From Planctomycetota bacterium (GTDB lineage Bacteria > Planctomycetota > Phycisphaerae > Sedimentisphaerales > Anaerohalosphaeraceae), in the NCBI GenBank assembly GCA_016873215.1, contig VGXU01000005.1, forward strand, positions 1 through 64,000: DNA of 64,000 nucleotides, in the 5' to 3' direction. Under the pieces are notes generated by a model. That model made no database searches, had not been told where the DNA came from, and saw only the letters and a program-made list of their open reading frames with translations. Positions 1 through 11,846 of the stretch are shown one piece after another (the first letter of the stretch is position 1; every line of letters starts with the position of its first letter). The position numbers and the translations under genes were made by a program.

Positions 1-1
1 A

Positions 2-1024
2 ACCATCGCTGATGTCGTTGACCTGCGCGGCGAAAACCGCATCATCGCCGCATTCGGCCTGCGTGCCCTGACTGAATCGAAACTCCTCGGCATCCGCGCG
101 CTGGTCGAATCCGCTCAATTGCAAAACGCCGGCGCCAATAGCTACGATGTTGCATTCCGGCTGGCCCCGATGCTCAACGCCGCCGGGCGAATGGGACACG
201 CGCGCCTCGCCGTTGAACTGCTCACCACCGACAGCCAGGTGCGGGCGTGGCAAATCGCCCAGTATCTCAAGGACCAGAATCGCCAGCGGCAAAAATGCCA
301 GCGCGACATCTTCCAGCAGGCCCGCCAGCGCATCATCGCCGACAATCTCCATCACCCCGACCGCAAAACCATCGTCCTGTGCGACGGCCAATGGCACGGC
401 GGCGTCATCGGCATCGTCGCCTCGCGCATCATCGACGAATTTTTCCGCCCCACGGTGATGATTTCCACGCAGAACGGCATCGGCCACGGCTCCGCGCGCT
501 CCGTCGAAGGATTCAACCTCTACGCCGGCCTTGCCGCCTGCGCCGAACACCTCGTCAGCTTCGGCGGACACGAAATGGCCGCCGGCCTCCGCATCGAGAC
601 GGCCAAAATTCCCGCCTTCACCGAGGCATTCGAAAATTACGCCCGCAGCCAGATGCCGCCCGGCCTGACGGAAAGCGCTATGGAGATTGAAGCCGAAGTC
701 TCCATCCGTGATTTCACCGACCGCCTGATGAAAGAGTTGAATTGGCTTGAGCCCTTCGGGCAGGGCAACCCCCGGCCGATTTTCGCCACCCCCGGCGTCC
801 GCCGCATCGCGCCGCCCCGGCGGGTCGGCGCCAAAAACGAGCATTTGCAGGTGGCGATTACCGACGGCTCCGCGTCCGTCCGCTGTATCGGCTTCGATAT
901 GGGACATCTCGAAAAGAACATCCTTGAAGCCGACACCTTCGATGTCGCCTACGAGCCGCAAATGAACACCTTCAACGGCACCAGTTCCCTCCAGTTCGTC
1001 CTCACCGACATCCGCTTTGAATAA
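2..1024 (+). CDS. recJ: RecJ single-strand DNA exonuclease, C-terminal part (5' end outside window)
   Basis: The frame is open from base 2 to a TAA at 1022-1024, giving about 340 residues of the C-terminal part. RecJ degrades single-stranded DNA 5'->3' in recombination and mismatch repair. Seen: a stretch reading TIADVV..LRGENR, then a DHHA1-type core containing WHGGVIGIVASR and GHGSARS...FGGHEMAAG, then an OB-like tail with EHLQVAITDG. These are the family landmarks in the usual order. The DHH catalytic motifs lie upstream of the window. The gene is clearly more GC-rich than the cassette that follows it. The family assignment is secure. Confidence 0.95.
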   Translation, partial: TIADVVDLRGENRIIAAFGLRALTESKLLGIRALVESAQLQNAGANSYDVAFRLAPMLNAAGRMGHARLAVELLTTDSQVRAWQIAQYLKDQNRQRQKCQRDIFQQARQRIIADNLHHPDRKTIVLCDGQWHGGVIGIVASRIIDEFFRPTVMISTQNGIGHGSARSVEGFNLYAGLAACAEHLVSFGGHEMAAGLRIETAKIPAFTEAFENYARSQMPPGLTESAMEIEAEVSIRDFTDRLMKELNWLEPFGQGNPRPIFATPGVRRIAPPRRVGAKNEHLQVAITDGSASVRCIGFDMGHLEKNILEADTFDVAYEPQMNTFNGTSSLQFVLTDIRFE

Positions 1025-1167
1025 TCGTGCCGTTTTGAAACTGGTGACAGACAATATAAGAAAAAGTTACTCAATTAATCGGACTTGTCCGGCAGTTTTA
1101 CGGTCCCTATTTTTTTACAAGAGAAAATTTGCCGGTTATTTTATGAATTTTGGAAGATTTTTTGAGG

Positions 1168-1196
1168 TTGCGGAATTAGGACGGGAAATATATAAT
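1168..1196 (+). promoter_or_regulatory. Putative sigma-70 type promoter of the ATPase-PIN cassette
   Basis: TTGCGG at 1168-1173 and a perfect TATAAT at 1191-1196 are separated by 17 bases. A start near 1203 would give a leader of about 50 bases before the ATG at 1256. The region is AT-rich, so a chance match is possible; a weaker candidate (TTTACA-17-TATTTT) lies at 1114-1142. Confidence 0.45.
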
Positions 1197-1255
1197 TTAA
1201 CATGGTACAAAAAAGGAAGAATAATGTGCTTTAATCTTTTTGATGAGGCGTAAAG

Positions 1256-2641
1256 ATGCTGAGGGAATTAACAGTCAAAAACTTCAAGTCATGGAAAAAC
1301 ATAGGCAAAATGCAGCTTGCACCCCTGACGGGATTATTTGGAACTAATAGTTCCGGCAAAAGCAGTATTTTGCAGTTTTTGTTGATGCTCAAGCAAACCG
1401 CAGAATCTGAGGACAGAAAACTCGTCTTAGATTTTGGCAATGAGAATTCCAAGACGAATCTTGGGAGCTTTCGTGACGTAATTTATGGCCATGATGAATC
1501 CAATGCACTTGATTTTTCAATCTCGTGGGAACGCAAAGATAAATTAATCATAGAAAATGCTATTACTATCAGTAACAAAAACAAAAAACTGGCCGAGGGA
1601 ACTCGTTTATATTTCAAATCAAAAATAATAGCTCATGAAAAATCAAAATTAGTAGTTCCCGAAATGGAATATTCCCTCGAAGGAAATACTTTTGGGATGA
1701 AAGAAAAAGCTGATAAGCCGGGAGAATATGTTCTTGTATTCAAAACAACTAATGGTTCCGACTTCGAGTTTGTACGAGTCAGACAAAGGGCATGGGCTCT
1801 GCCTTCTCCGTTAAAATACTACCGATTTCCTGATCAAGTTAATTCGTACTATCAAAATGCCGGTTTTGTTTCAGATCTTCAGTTGGCATTAACGAACATG
1901 TTGGAAGGAATCTATTATCTGGGACCCCTTCGTGAATTTCCTAAACGTCACTACACTTTCAAGGGTGCAACTCCCTATGATATGGGGACCAAAGGGGAAT
2001 ATGTTGTTGATGCTATTCTGGCTGCAAGAGAAAAAGGCAAATACATCTCTCGTGGCCGTGGTCGCGAAAGACTATCTCTTGAGGAATCAGTTGCTTTCTG
2101 GCTGAAAAAATTAGGGTTGATCCATTCTTTTAAGGTGGAGAGGATCGCAGACGGCAGTAATCTTTATCAGGTTAAAGTCAAGAGAAGCTCCCAAAGCTCG
2201 GAAGTATTGATCACAGATGTTGGTTTTGGAGTATCGCAGGTATTGCCGGTATTAGTCATGTGTTATTATGTGCCGGAGCATTCAACCATTCTGCTTGAAC
2301 AGCCGGAAATTCACCTGCACCCATCTGTTCAAATGGGATTGGCAGATGTGTTTATTGATGTTATGAAAAACAGAGACATCCAGATTATATTGGAATCGCA
2401 TAGTGAGCATTTGTTAAATCGACTGCAAAGAAGACTCGCAGAGAATAAAGTAAACAGGGACAAAGTATCACTTTATTTTTGTGAAACAGGCCAGGCAGGC
2501 TCAAACTTGACGCGATTGAACTTTGATTTAGTGGGGAATATTGTAAATTGGCCAAAAGATTTCTTTGGGGATCAGTTTGGTGAGGTGGCAGCTCGTCAGG
2601 AAGCTCAGCTAAACAGAAAAACCACCGAGAGCCCCAAATAA
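1256..2641 (+). CDS. AAA family ATPase, DUF3696/AAA15-like (ABC-type fold)
   Basis: This 461-residue protein resembles the SMC/OLD-like AAA15 ATPases that carry a C-terminal DUF3696 region. Seen: an N-terminal strand LTVKNFKSW, a Walker A motif GTNSSGKSS at about residues 29-37, a Walker B-type LLEQPEIHLHP at about 344-354, ESHSEHLLNRL at about 380, and a C-terminal NWPKDFFGDQFGE stretch typical of DUF3696. The ATG follows GAGGCG. The TAA stop overlaps the ATG of the next gene (TAATG), so translation is probably coupled. Base composition is more AT-rich than in recJ or secA on either side, suggesting recent acquisition. Such ATPases usually pair with a nuclease effector; here the partner is PIN-like. 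The role in phage or plasmid defence is inference. Confidence 0.85.
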   Translation: MLRELTVKNFKSWKNIGKMQLAPLTGLFGTNSSGKSSILQFLLMLKQTAESEDRKLVLDFGNENSKTNLGSFRDVIYGHDESNALDFSISWERKDKLIIENAITISNKNKKLAEGTRLYFKSKIIAHEKSKLVVPEMEYSLEGNTFGMKEKADKPGEYVLVFKTTNGSDFEFVRVRQRAWALPSPLKYYRFPDQVNSYYQNAGFVSDLQLALTNMLEGIYYLGPLREFPKRHYTFKGATPYDMGTKGEYVVDAILAAREKGKYISRGRGRERLSLEESVAFWLKKLGLIHSFKVERIADGSNLYQVKVKRSSQSSEVLITDVGFGVSQVLPVLVMCYYVPEHSTILLEQPEIHLHPSVQMGLADVFIDVMKNRDIQIILESHSEHLLNRLQRRLAENKVNRDKVSLYFCETGQAGSNLTRLNFDLVGNIVNWPKDFFGDQFGEVAARQEAQLNRKTTESPK

Positions 2642-3144
2642 TGCTTATGCAAGCTTATGTCATTGATACAAATGTATGTGTAGCTGCCAACGGGAGAGAT
2701 TGCCCACAGGCGGATGCACGTTGCATATCAAAGTGCATACAAATACTTAAAGAGTGTGTTGCCATACTTAAAGGTGAAATTTCAGGCGTAATCGTTATAG
2801 ATGAATTGGGCGAAATACTTGGGGAATATCGAAAACACTTAAGTCACTCAGGGCAACCCGGTGTAGGAGACTTATTTTTCAAGGAATTGTTTTGCATGCA
2901 GGCGAATGATACCTGCGAGAAAGTGGTTATTACAAAAAATGAACATCGAACTTATGAAGAATTTCCTGATGATCCGTCTTTGGCACTATTTGATCCCAAT
3001 GATCGGAAATTTGTTGCAGTTGCCATGCAAAGCCGATTTGCTCCTGTTGTTTTAAATGCTGTAGATGCGGACTGGTACGAATATCAAGCGGCTTTGTCCA
3101 AGTATATAAAAATCCAACAATTATGCCCAAATTGTCTAAGGTAA
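2641..3144 (+). CDS. PIN-like domain protein, partner of the upstream ATPase
   Basis: The protein has 167 residues. I read it as a PIN-fold metal-dependent nuclease: VIDTN near the N terminus (Asp9, Asn11), acidic residues in VIDELGEIL (Asp54, Glu55, Glu58), FDPNDRKFVAVA (Asp118, Asp121) and NAVDADW (Asp142, Asp144). This is the spacing expected of the PIN acidic cluster around the central helix. It ends with CPNC and is cysteine-rich for its size (Cys13, 21, 28, 32, 39, 85, 92, 162, 165), so zinc binding is possible. It starts one base inside the stop of the ATPase gene. It is not a VapC with a short antitoxin: no antitoxin-sized gene is adjacent, and the ATPase probably controls it. The nuclease function is inferred from the motif. 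Confidence 0.7.
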   Translation: MLMQAYVIDTNVCVAANGRDCPQADARCISKCIQILKECVAILKGEISGVIVIDELGEILGEYRKHLSHSGQPGVGDLFFKELFCMQANDTCEKVVITKNEHRTYEEFPDDPSLALFDPNDRKFVAVAMQSRFAPVVLNAVDADWYEYQAALSKYIKIQQLCPNCLR

Positions 3145-4048
3145 TTTAAGGTGTCAGATATTTTCCGCCCAATTTCCTCCGCCCTGAGCGGACCTGTCTT
3201 GAGCGGAGCCGAAAGAATCAACCGGGCCTTTTATTTTCTTCAATTTTAAAATCCTCAATCGTCAATCGAAAAACCTGTCCTTCCTAGCCTTGTGCGAAGA
3301 AGGATCAGCAATCGTCAATTTTTAGCCCCGCCTCCCGGCGGATTTCTTCTCCCTGTATCCCTGCATACCTATATACCTGCGTTTCGCCCGTTGCTGATGT
3401 GCCCATATTATACAATCCCCCTGCGATTTGACAACCCTCTATTTTTCTTTTTCCGGACAATCAGGACTGTCTTTGCTTTTTTCCCCCTCCTTGCGTCTCT
3501 TGCACCTCTTGCGTCTTTAGCGTTAAAAAATCGGTGTTAATCCATGGTTTATACTGCTGATTTCTCAATTCTAAATTCTGCATTCTCAATTCCCCACCCA
3601 TAAGACCTATTAGACCCATTAGTCCTATCCCGCTTTCTTTTCGTGTTTTTCGTGGTACCCCCACCTTTTTTAATTAGTCCAGCCTTATAGACTGTCCTCA
3701 ATTTTGCCTTTCTTGTCCGTCATAGCTTTAGCGACGACGGATGATTTTTAACTTTTGCCCTTTGTCTTTGTTCCATCTCTGCATACCTGTATATCTACAC
3801 ACCTTTTGTCTCTTGCCTTCTCCCTTTTTTCTCTCTGTGACAATCTGCGTCAATCTGTGGTTTATGTTATTTTAACACAATTGCGATTTCACTATCCTGC
3901 TATCCTTAGAAATTCCACAAATTTTTAACCCCATTCCACATAAAGACTTACAGTTTTTTCGCCCCGCAAAAATCACGAATTTTCGACACCGGCACGCAAG
4001 TCCAGCCCCTATATAGGAGGCGCTTATTTTGCGCCTCGTGGTTCTGTC

Positions 4049-4068
4049 ATTCCGGCGAAGGCCGGAAT
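4049..4068. repeat. Perfect 8-bp hairpin repeat (REP-like)
   Basis: ATTCCGGC and GCCGGAAT flank a 4-base GAAG loop. It is followed by CCAG, as in the short palindromic units widespread in bacterial genomes. A second stem, AGGCGC/GCGCCT, lies just upstream around 4018-4036. No T-run follows, so it is not a typical terminator. Confidence 0.6.
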
Positions 4069-4444
4069 CCAGAAACTCAGAACTAAAAATATGGACCTTT
4101 TTTGAAGGAGTATGACGTGTCATAGTACTGTGTAAGATCAGCCCGGCCGCAGGCCGCCTGCCCCGCCGTCTCGTCCTGTCGTAGTTTTAACGAAGACGGA
4201 AGTTTTAACTAAGGCGGGTCCTTAATTTTGCCTTTTTACTTTTACCTTTTGCCTTTGCGTGGCATCTCGCGGATGCCGCGCGCATCCACTGCAAACAGGG
4301 GTCAAAAAACTGCTCCTAAAAACCCAATATAAACCCATTTATAACCCAAATATGAAAAAACCAATGACAATAAAATTGCTTAAAATCATCGCCGCCAATC
4401 ACTTGCAACTCGCGATCTCGCGCAGCAAAACTCCGCATCTTGTT

Positions 4445-4479
4445 CGTCATTCCGAACCCCTTGCGGGTGAGGAATCCGC
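4445..4479 (+). repeat. Dispersed repeat, GTCATTCCGAAC type (copy 1)
   Basis: The unit reads CGTCATTCCGAACC, then CCTTGCGGGTGAGGAATCC. A near-identical copy lies at 34754-34787 on the same strand, and a reverse-complement copy lies inside the hydrolase gene at 13165-13198. Confidence 0.8.
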
Positions 4480-4755
4480 TTATTTCAGCCGTCGGCCCTG
4501 CCGACTCCTTAATTTTGATTTTTGCACTTTGATTTTTGATATCCAAAAAATGGTTCACCATCATTTTTTGGAAAAGCAAACCCAATTTAAAAATCGATAA
4601 CTTATTACACGGAAAGGACTAATCTAAAAATCACCCAAAAAAAGCAAACCCAAACAAACCCATTAAGCCATTTGTGGATAACTTTTCCAGTACGCTGAAC
4701 GCTGCCCGCTTAGCTGCCTTCGGGTTTGGTGAGTGAAATCATCGGGGCGGGGAAA

Positions 4756-4956
4756 TTATTCATCCCACGTGCCGAGTTTGACCGGCGTACAGAGATTGTC
4801 TTTTTTGGCGGCCACCCGGCCGCAGCTCTTACAGACAAATTCCGGGTTCTGCACCAGCGCGTGATACTTCTCCGGGTCGGACTTATGCAGTCCTTTGCCG
4901 GTCAGTTGGCATAGATGATGCTGATGATTAGGGCAGGGTGTATTGGATTTTGGCAT
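4756..4956 (-). CDS. Small zinc-ribbon-like protein downstream of secA
   Basis: The protein has 66 residues from ATG 4956, preceded by AGGAAAGG on the minus strand. An upstream in-frame TTG or ATG would overlap secA and lacks family reason. Seen: CPNHQHHLC near the N terminus and CKSCGR in the second half, giving a Cys/His pattern consistent with one or two zinc sites. There is no membrane segment. It begins 17 bases after the secA stop and probably shares its transcript. SecA itself ends in a Cys-rich metal-binding tail, so the pairing is suggestive but unproven. I do not recognise a named family. Confidence 0.75.
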   Translation of the reverse strand: MPKSNTPCPNHQHHLCQLTGKGLHKSDPEKYHALVQNPEFVCKSCGRVAAKKDNLCTPVKLGTWDE

Positions 4957-4973
4957 GTTTTTTTCCTTTCCTA

Positions 4974-8456
<3,483 letters not shown>

Positions 8457-8611
8457 CGTCCTGTTCCTGTCCATTAAAAGAGGTAATCCATTTTCAAGAC
8501 CACCCATTCTACACGAATTAACGCCGGATTTGTAGTTCTTTTTTGGCCGACTTGTACCCTTAGCCAGTTATCGAGATCCGACAGGGCGAGATGTTAAAGC
8601 CGTGGGGAGAT

Positions 8612-10102
8612 TTAACTTTCGATGACTTTCTTCTTCGCTGTTCGCCAGTCTAAGCCTGCGATGCGGGCCACATCCTGATAGGATGGGTGCTTGTCATAAA
8701 GCAGTTTGCAGTATTCGGACACCAACTGGTCGGCGCTGAGGACGCCTTTTTCCAGCCCGTCCTTGATTTGCTCGGCCCGTGTTCGCGCCGCGATTTCCGT
8801 CGGCTGATAATCCTCTTTCAAAATAACCCTGCGGATGCACTGCGCCAATTCCCGTACATTCCCCGGCCAGCCGTAGCCTTTCGGCAGGCGCGTCCGTATG
8901 ACCTCCAGTACTTTATCGCACAGCTTCGGATTGTAATCGCGCGTAATCTGCCGGGCAAAATGCTCCACCAGTTCCACCAGTTCCTGCGGATTCTCCTGTA
9001 CGCGTTGCGCCAGGCTCGGCACCACAATACAATCCGCGCACAGGCGGTAATAGAAATCTTCACGAAATACGCCGTCCCGCCGCAACAGGGCCACCGGCCG
9101 GTTTGTCGCCGCAATTACCCGCCCGTAAAAATGTTTCGTCTTATGACTGCCGACAGGCGTATAAGCGCGTTCTTCCAGCACCTTGAGCAGTTTGACCTGC
9201 ACTTGCGGGCTGATTTCGCCGATCTCATCCAGAAATATCGTGCCGTGCGGCCGGCACAGGCCGAATAAGCCCTCGTGTTCACTCACCGCTCCCGTAAATG
9301 CCCCGCGCGTATGGCCGAATAATTCACTTTCCAGCAAGGTGGGGGCGTACTGGCTCAGATTGGCCGGGACGAACAATTCCATAAAGCTGGACTGAAACGT
9401 ATTGCTTGCCGCATCAAACGGAATGAAACAGCTTTTGCCGACTGCCGCCGCGGCCGCGCCTTTGCCGCAGCCGGTCGGGCCTTCCAGCAGGGTGGCGAAA
9501 TCCTCCATCCGATCCCATAGATATTGTTCATACCCGCGAATATCATAAGTGAAGATGTTATTCCACAAATCCATACGCAGTTTCCGCATACAGTTGCTTT
9601 TGCCGATCAGTCCCTGCTGAATGAAATAAAACGCCCGGCGAATCTGATAAAACAGTGCAAAACACCGGCTGGCCTGCTGAGGCGAAAAGCCGCGCCGAAA
9701 CATCTGTTCGAGCGTTTTAGGGGCGAAGGAGACGGTGAGTGTTTTTTCTTCGGCGCGTTCCTGTTTGCGAATCAATGCGTCAAAATCCCGCGCCGCCTGA
9801 TGAAACACGGCAAATAGAAAAGCATATTTCATCAGTTCCCTGTCTGTCTCACCGTCGAAATCTTCCAGTTTGGCCGTCCCGCCGGAAGACATCTTGTCTA
9901 ATTCCGCCAGTCGTGCCTCCAGCTTTTTTATCATCAGCGAAACAACGTCCGCCCAGGGCAATCCTGAGTCTTTTTGTCCTGTCAGCCCTGCGATTTCGCT
10001 GTCAATTGTCTCGCGTTTTTCGCTGAACGGGTTGGTGAATGCCGCATCGGCCACAAGGCCGAAAAACCGCCGGTCGGATTGTGATAGCGTAATTTTATAC
10101 AT
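8612..10102 (-). CDS. Sigma-54 dependent transcriptional activator (AAA+ enhancer-binding protein)
   Basis: The protein has 496 residues from ATG 10102; an upstream ATG at 10141 would add 13 hydrophobic residues, and neither start has a clear Shine-Dalgarno. Seen: an N-terminal region of about 200 residues that I do not recognise, a Walker A GPTGCGKG at about 208, [15 protein letters not shown] at about 265 (the GAFTGA loop contacts sigma-54), a Walker B-type [14 protein letters not shown], and a C-terminal helix-turn-helix region ([18 protein letters not shown]). It lies divergent from a sigma-54 promoter at 10224-10239, so its target is very likely the neighbouring peptide/radical SAM operon. 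A palindrome overlaps its own start codon, which could allow autoregulation. The inducing signal is unknown. Confidence 0.9.
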   Translation of the reverse strand: MYKITLSQSDRRFFGLVADAAFTNPFSEKRETIDSEIAGLTGQKDSGLPWADVVSLMIKKLEARLAELDKMSSGGTAKLEDFDGETDRELMKYAFLFAVFHQAARDFDALIRKQERAEEKTLTVSFAPKTLEQMFRRGFSPQQASRCFALFYQIRRAFYFIQQGLIGKSNCMRKLRMDLWNNIFTYDIRGYEQYLWDRMEDFATLLEGPTGCGKGAAAAAVGKSCFIPFDAASNTFQSSFMELFVPANLSQYAPTLLESELFGHTRGAFTGAVSEHEGLFGLCRPHGTIFLDEIGEISPQVQVKLLKVLEERAYTPVGSHKTKHFYGRVIAATNRPVALLRRDGVFREDFYYRLCADCIVVPSLAQRVQENPQELVELVEHFARQITRDYNPKLCDKVLEVIRTRLPKGYGWPGNVRELAQCIRRVILKEDYQPTEIAARTRAEQIKDGLEKGVLSADQLVSEYCKLLYDKHPSYQDVARIAGLDWRTAKKKVIES

Positions 10103-10116
10103 ACATAAAATGTATA
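10096..10116. promoter_or_regulatory. 7-bp palindrome overlapping the activator start codon
   Basis: TATACAT and ATGTATA are perfect inverted copies with a 7-base spacer. The left arm covers the ATG (10100-10102) of the sigma-54 activator. It could be an operator for autoregulation or a start-codon hairpin in the mRNA. The sequence is AT-rich, so chance cannot be excluded. Confidence 0.4.
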
Positions 10117-10223
10117 TATAATATTCAATAAATGCAATCATAAAATTAAAAAAAGTGATATAGAATTGATAGTGTTATTCGTAAGTGATTTATATTCAAC
10201 TACTTATAACAAACACGAAATGA

Positions 10224-10239
10224 TGGCACAGGGTTTGTT
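10224..10239 (+). promoter_or_regulatory. Sigma-54 promoter (-24/-12) of the peptide/radical SAM operon
   Basis: TGGCACAGGGTTTGTT matches the consensus TGGCAC-R-N4-TTGC-W at every fixed position except the C of TTGC (here T). It is about 120 bases from the divergent activator gene and would start transcription near 10250, leaving a leader of about 50 bases before the ATG at 10301. A TAAGT/ACTTA inverted pair at 10182-10206, just upstream, is a possible activator site. Confidence 0.7.
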
Positions 10240-10300
10240 TTATATCATACAGTGATTCAGAAAACGATTAAAAACAGAATAATTGAAAATGAGGTGATTT

Positions 10301-10396
10301 ATGACAGCTTTTATGATTTTTCCAGTGATGGCAATAGTCGGGCTCGTAGCGGCGAACGTTTGCGGGTTTGTCGGACAAACCAAGCACAGCAAATAA
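10301..10396 (+). CDS. 31-residue membrane peptide
   Basis: ATG at 10301 follows GAGGTG by 7 bases, and TAA is at 10394-10396. The peptide is one hydrophobic span (MTAFMIFPVMAIVG... to about residue 25) followed by a short polar, basic tail ending KHSK. It is the first gene after the sigma-54 promoter, with the radical SAM gene starting 28 bases later. Possibilities are a small membrane regulator, a substrate of the radical SAM enzyme, or a leader peptide. No family is recognised. The strong ribosome binding site and position are the main support. Confidence 0.6.
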   Translation: MTAFMIFPVMAIVGLVAANVCGFVGQTKHSK

Positions 10397-10424
10397 CTGG
10401 CGATTTGTATAAGGAGTATTGACA

Positions 10425-11828
10425 ATGAAAATAGTACTTATTCTTCCCGCGGCGCGGCATTTGAGAGTGACACAGGAAAATCAAAACGTTCCCCGGCGAA
10501 AAATGCTGCGTTTCAGCGTTCTTTCGCTGACGACAATAGCGGCGTTAACGCCGGGCGAGCATCAAGTCAAAATCGTGGATGAAAATGTCGAACCGCTGGA
10601 TTTAAACGTCGATGCGGATGTTGTGGGAATTACGTTTATGACCGGCCTTGCGCCGCGGGCGTATGAACTGGCCCGGCATTTCCGCAGTCGCGGCATTGTT
10701 ACCGTTGCCGGAGGCTTTCATCCGACGTTATGCACGCAGGAAACGACGAAATATTTTGATATTGTTGTCGCGGGCCAGGCGGAAGGAGTATGGGGTCGTG
10801 TTCTGGAGGATATCCAAAAGGGCTGTTTTCAAAAAATATATCGCGGCGACTGCAATCAGGATTTGGCCGTCGTTCCCGCGCCGAGGCGGGAGTTGCTGAA
10901 AAGAACCGGCAAATACTATATGACGACCAATGCGGTGCAGACCGGCCGAGGCTGTCAGCACATGTGCAAATTCTGTTCCGTGACGGCGTTTTTCAATCAT
11001 CAGCATCACAACCGGCCGCTGGAAAATGTGCTGGCCGAACTGCGGATGATACCACGGCATTTTATGTTCATTGACGACAATATCATCGCCGACAAAGACT
11101 ACGCCAAGGCACTTTTCCGTGCGATGATTCCAATTAAGAAAATCTGGATCAGCCAGTGTTCGATTGAACTGGCCGACGACGATGAATTGATGGATTTAGC
11201 ATATCGCGCGGGCTGTCGCGGCGTCTTTATCGGTATCGAATCGCTCGATGAAAATAATCTGTCGGCGGTCGAAAAAGGCTTTAATGACAGCTGGAACTAT
11301 TATGCCCGCGTCGCCAAAATCCGCAAACACGGCATCGGCGTGCAGGCGGGAATGATTGTGGGCCTGGACAGCGACGATGTGACGGTATTTGAGCGGAACC
11401 TGCGATTCCTGCAGAAATCCGGCATTGATGCGATGCAGCTTGCGATTCTGACGCCCCAGCCGGGAACACCGCTGCGTGAGGAATTTGAAAAGGCCGGGCG
11501 GATTATTGACAACGACTGGGCGAATTATGATTATCGCCATGTCGTGATAAAGCCGCGAAAAATGACCATCGAACAATTGCAGGCCGGTGCCGACTGGCTC
11601 TATGCCCGGTATTATCGTCTGGATAGGATAGTGTGGCGTGCATTGCGGTCGGTATTCACCATCGGGCCGGTGGCGACGTATTTGGCGTTTCGTTTGGGGC
11701 TCAATTACCGCTATGACAACATCCGCGAAGGCATCGTCGGTTTCAACCCAGCCGGGCAGACAAAAGAAAGCAGAGTTTGGCAATGGACCGTAAAAACATT
11801 GGCACAAATGAAATCCGCGGCGATGTAA
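10425..11828 (+). CDS. B12-binding radical SAM protein with DUF4070-like tail
   Basis: The protein has 467 residues. ATG 10425 is 8 bases after AAGGAG; a TTG at 10419 is too close to it. Seen: an N-terminal Rossmann-like region with VGITFMTG and GGFHPTL typical of the cobalamin-binding domain, the radical SAM cluster motif C-x3-C-x2-C at residues 177, 181 and 184 (GRGCQHMCKFCSV), FIDDNI, FIGIESLDE, and a C-terminal TPQPGTPL...YDYRHVVIKP region of the DUF4070 kind. Relatives methylate or rearrange lipids, hopanoids, tetrapyrroles or peptides; the substrate cannot be read from sequence. It is second in an operon controlled by sigma-54. A role in envelope lipid modification would fit the genes at 12901-17741 but is inference. 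Confidence 0.88.
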   Translation: MKIVLILPAARHLRVTQENQNVPRRKMLRFSVLSLTTIAALTPGEHQVKIVDENVEPLDLNVDADVVGITFMTGLAPRAYELARHFRSRGIVTVAGGFHPTLCTQETTKYFDIVVAGQAEGVWGRVLEDIQKGCFQKIYRGDCNQDLAVVPAPRRELLKRTGKYYMTTNAVQTGRGCQHMCKFCSVTAFFNHQHHNRPLENVLAELRMIPRHFMFIDDNIIADKDYAKALFRAMIPIKKIWISQCSIELADDDELMDLAYRAGCRGVFIGIESLDENNLSAVEKGFNDSWNYYARVAKIRKHGIGVQAGMIVGLDSDDVTVFERNLRFLQKSGIDAMQLAILTPQPGTPLREEFEKAGRIIDNDWANYDYRHVVIKPRKMTIEQLQAGADWLYARYYRLDRIVWRALRSVFTIGPVATYLAFRLGLNYRYDNIREGIVGFNPAGQTKESRVWQWTVKTLAQMKSAAM

Positions 11829-11846
11829 AATGACGGTGTAAATAAA

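Larger units (their letters stand above)
3145..4755. repeat. 1.6-kb gene-free stretch filled with short dispersed repeats
   Basis: No convincing gene was found. The stretch is a patchwork of short units that recur elsewhere in the window: CAATCGTCAATCGAAAA (about 3256), a CCTGAGCGGA/CTTGAGCGGA pair (about 3184), CAATTCTAAATTC (about 3567), T-rich units of the type TTTTGCCTTT (about 3705, 3755, 4224-4258), two copies resembling GTC(C)GTCATAGCTTTAGCGA (about 3717 and 4178), TTGATTTTTGCACTTTGATT (about 4518) and GTCATTCCGAACCCC (4446). It lies immediately 3' of the ATPase-PIN cassette, so it may mark an integration hotspot. Open frames here have no ribosome binding sites and no family resemblance. 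Confidence 0.75.

Noticed and set aside
1017-1253. 78-codon frame between recJ and the ATPase gene
   Set aside because: It overlaps the recJ end, has no ribosome binding site, and its composition is intergenic. It overlaps the likely promoter.
2641-3144. PIN protein as a VapC toxin of a toxin-antitoxin pair
   Set aside because: No small antitoxin gene precedes it; the coupled upstream gene is a 461-residue ATPase.
3292-3540. 82-codon frame in the repeat-rich gap
   Set aside because: It is built from repeats and T/C-rich words and has no start signal.
10240-10425. 61-codon minus-strand frame over the small membrane peptide
   Set aside because: It is antisense to a gene with a good ribosome binding site and lies across the leader; no start signal.
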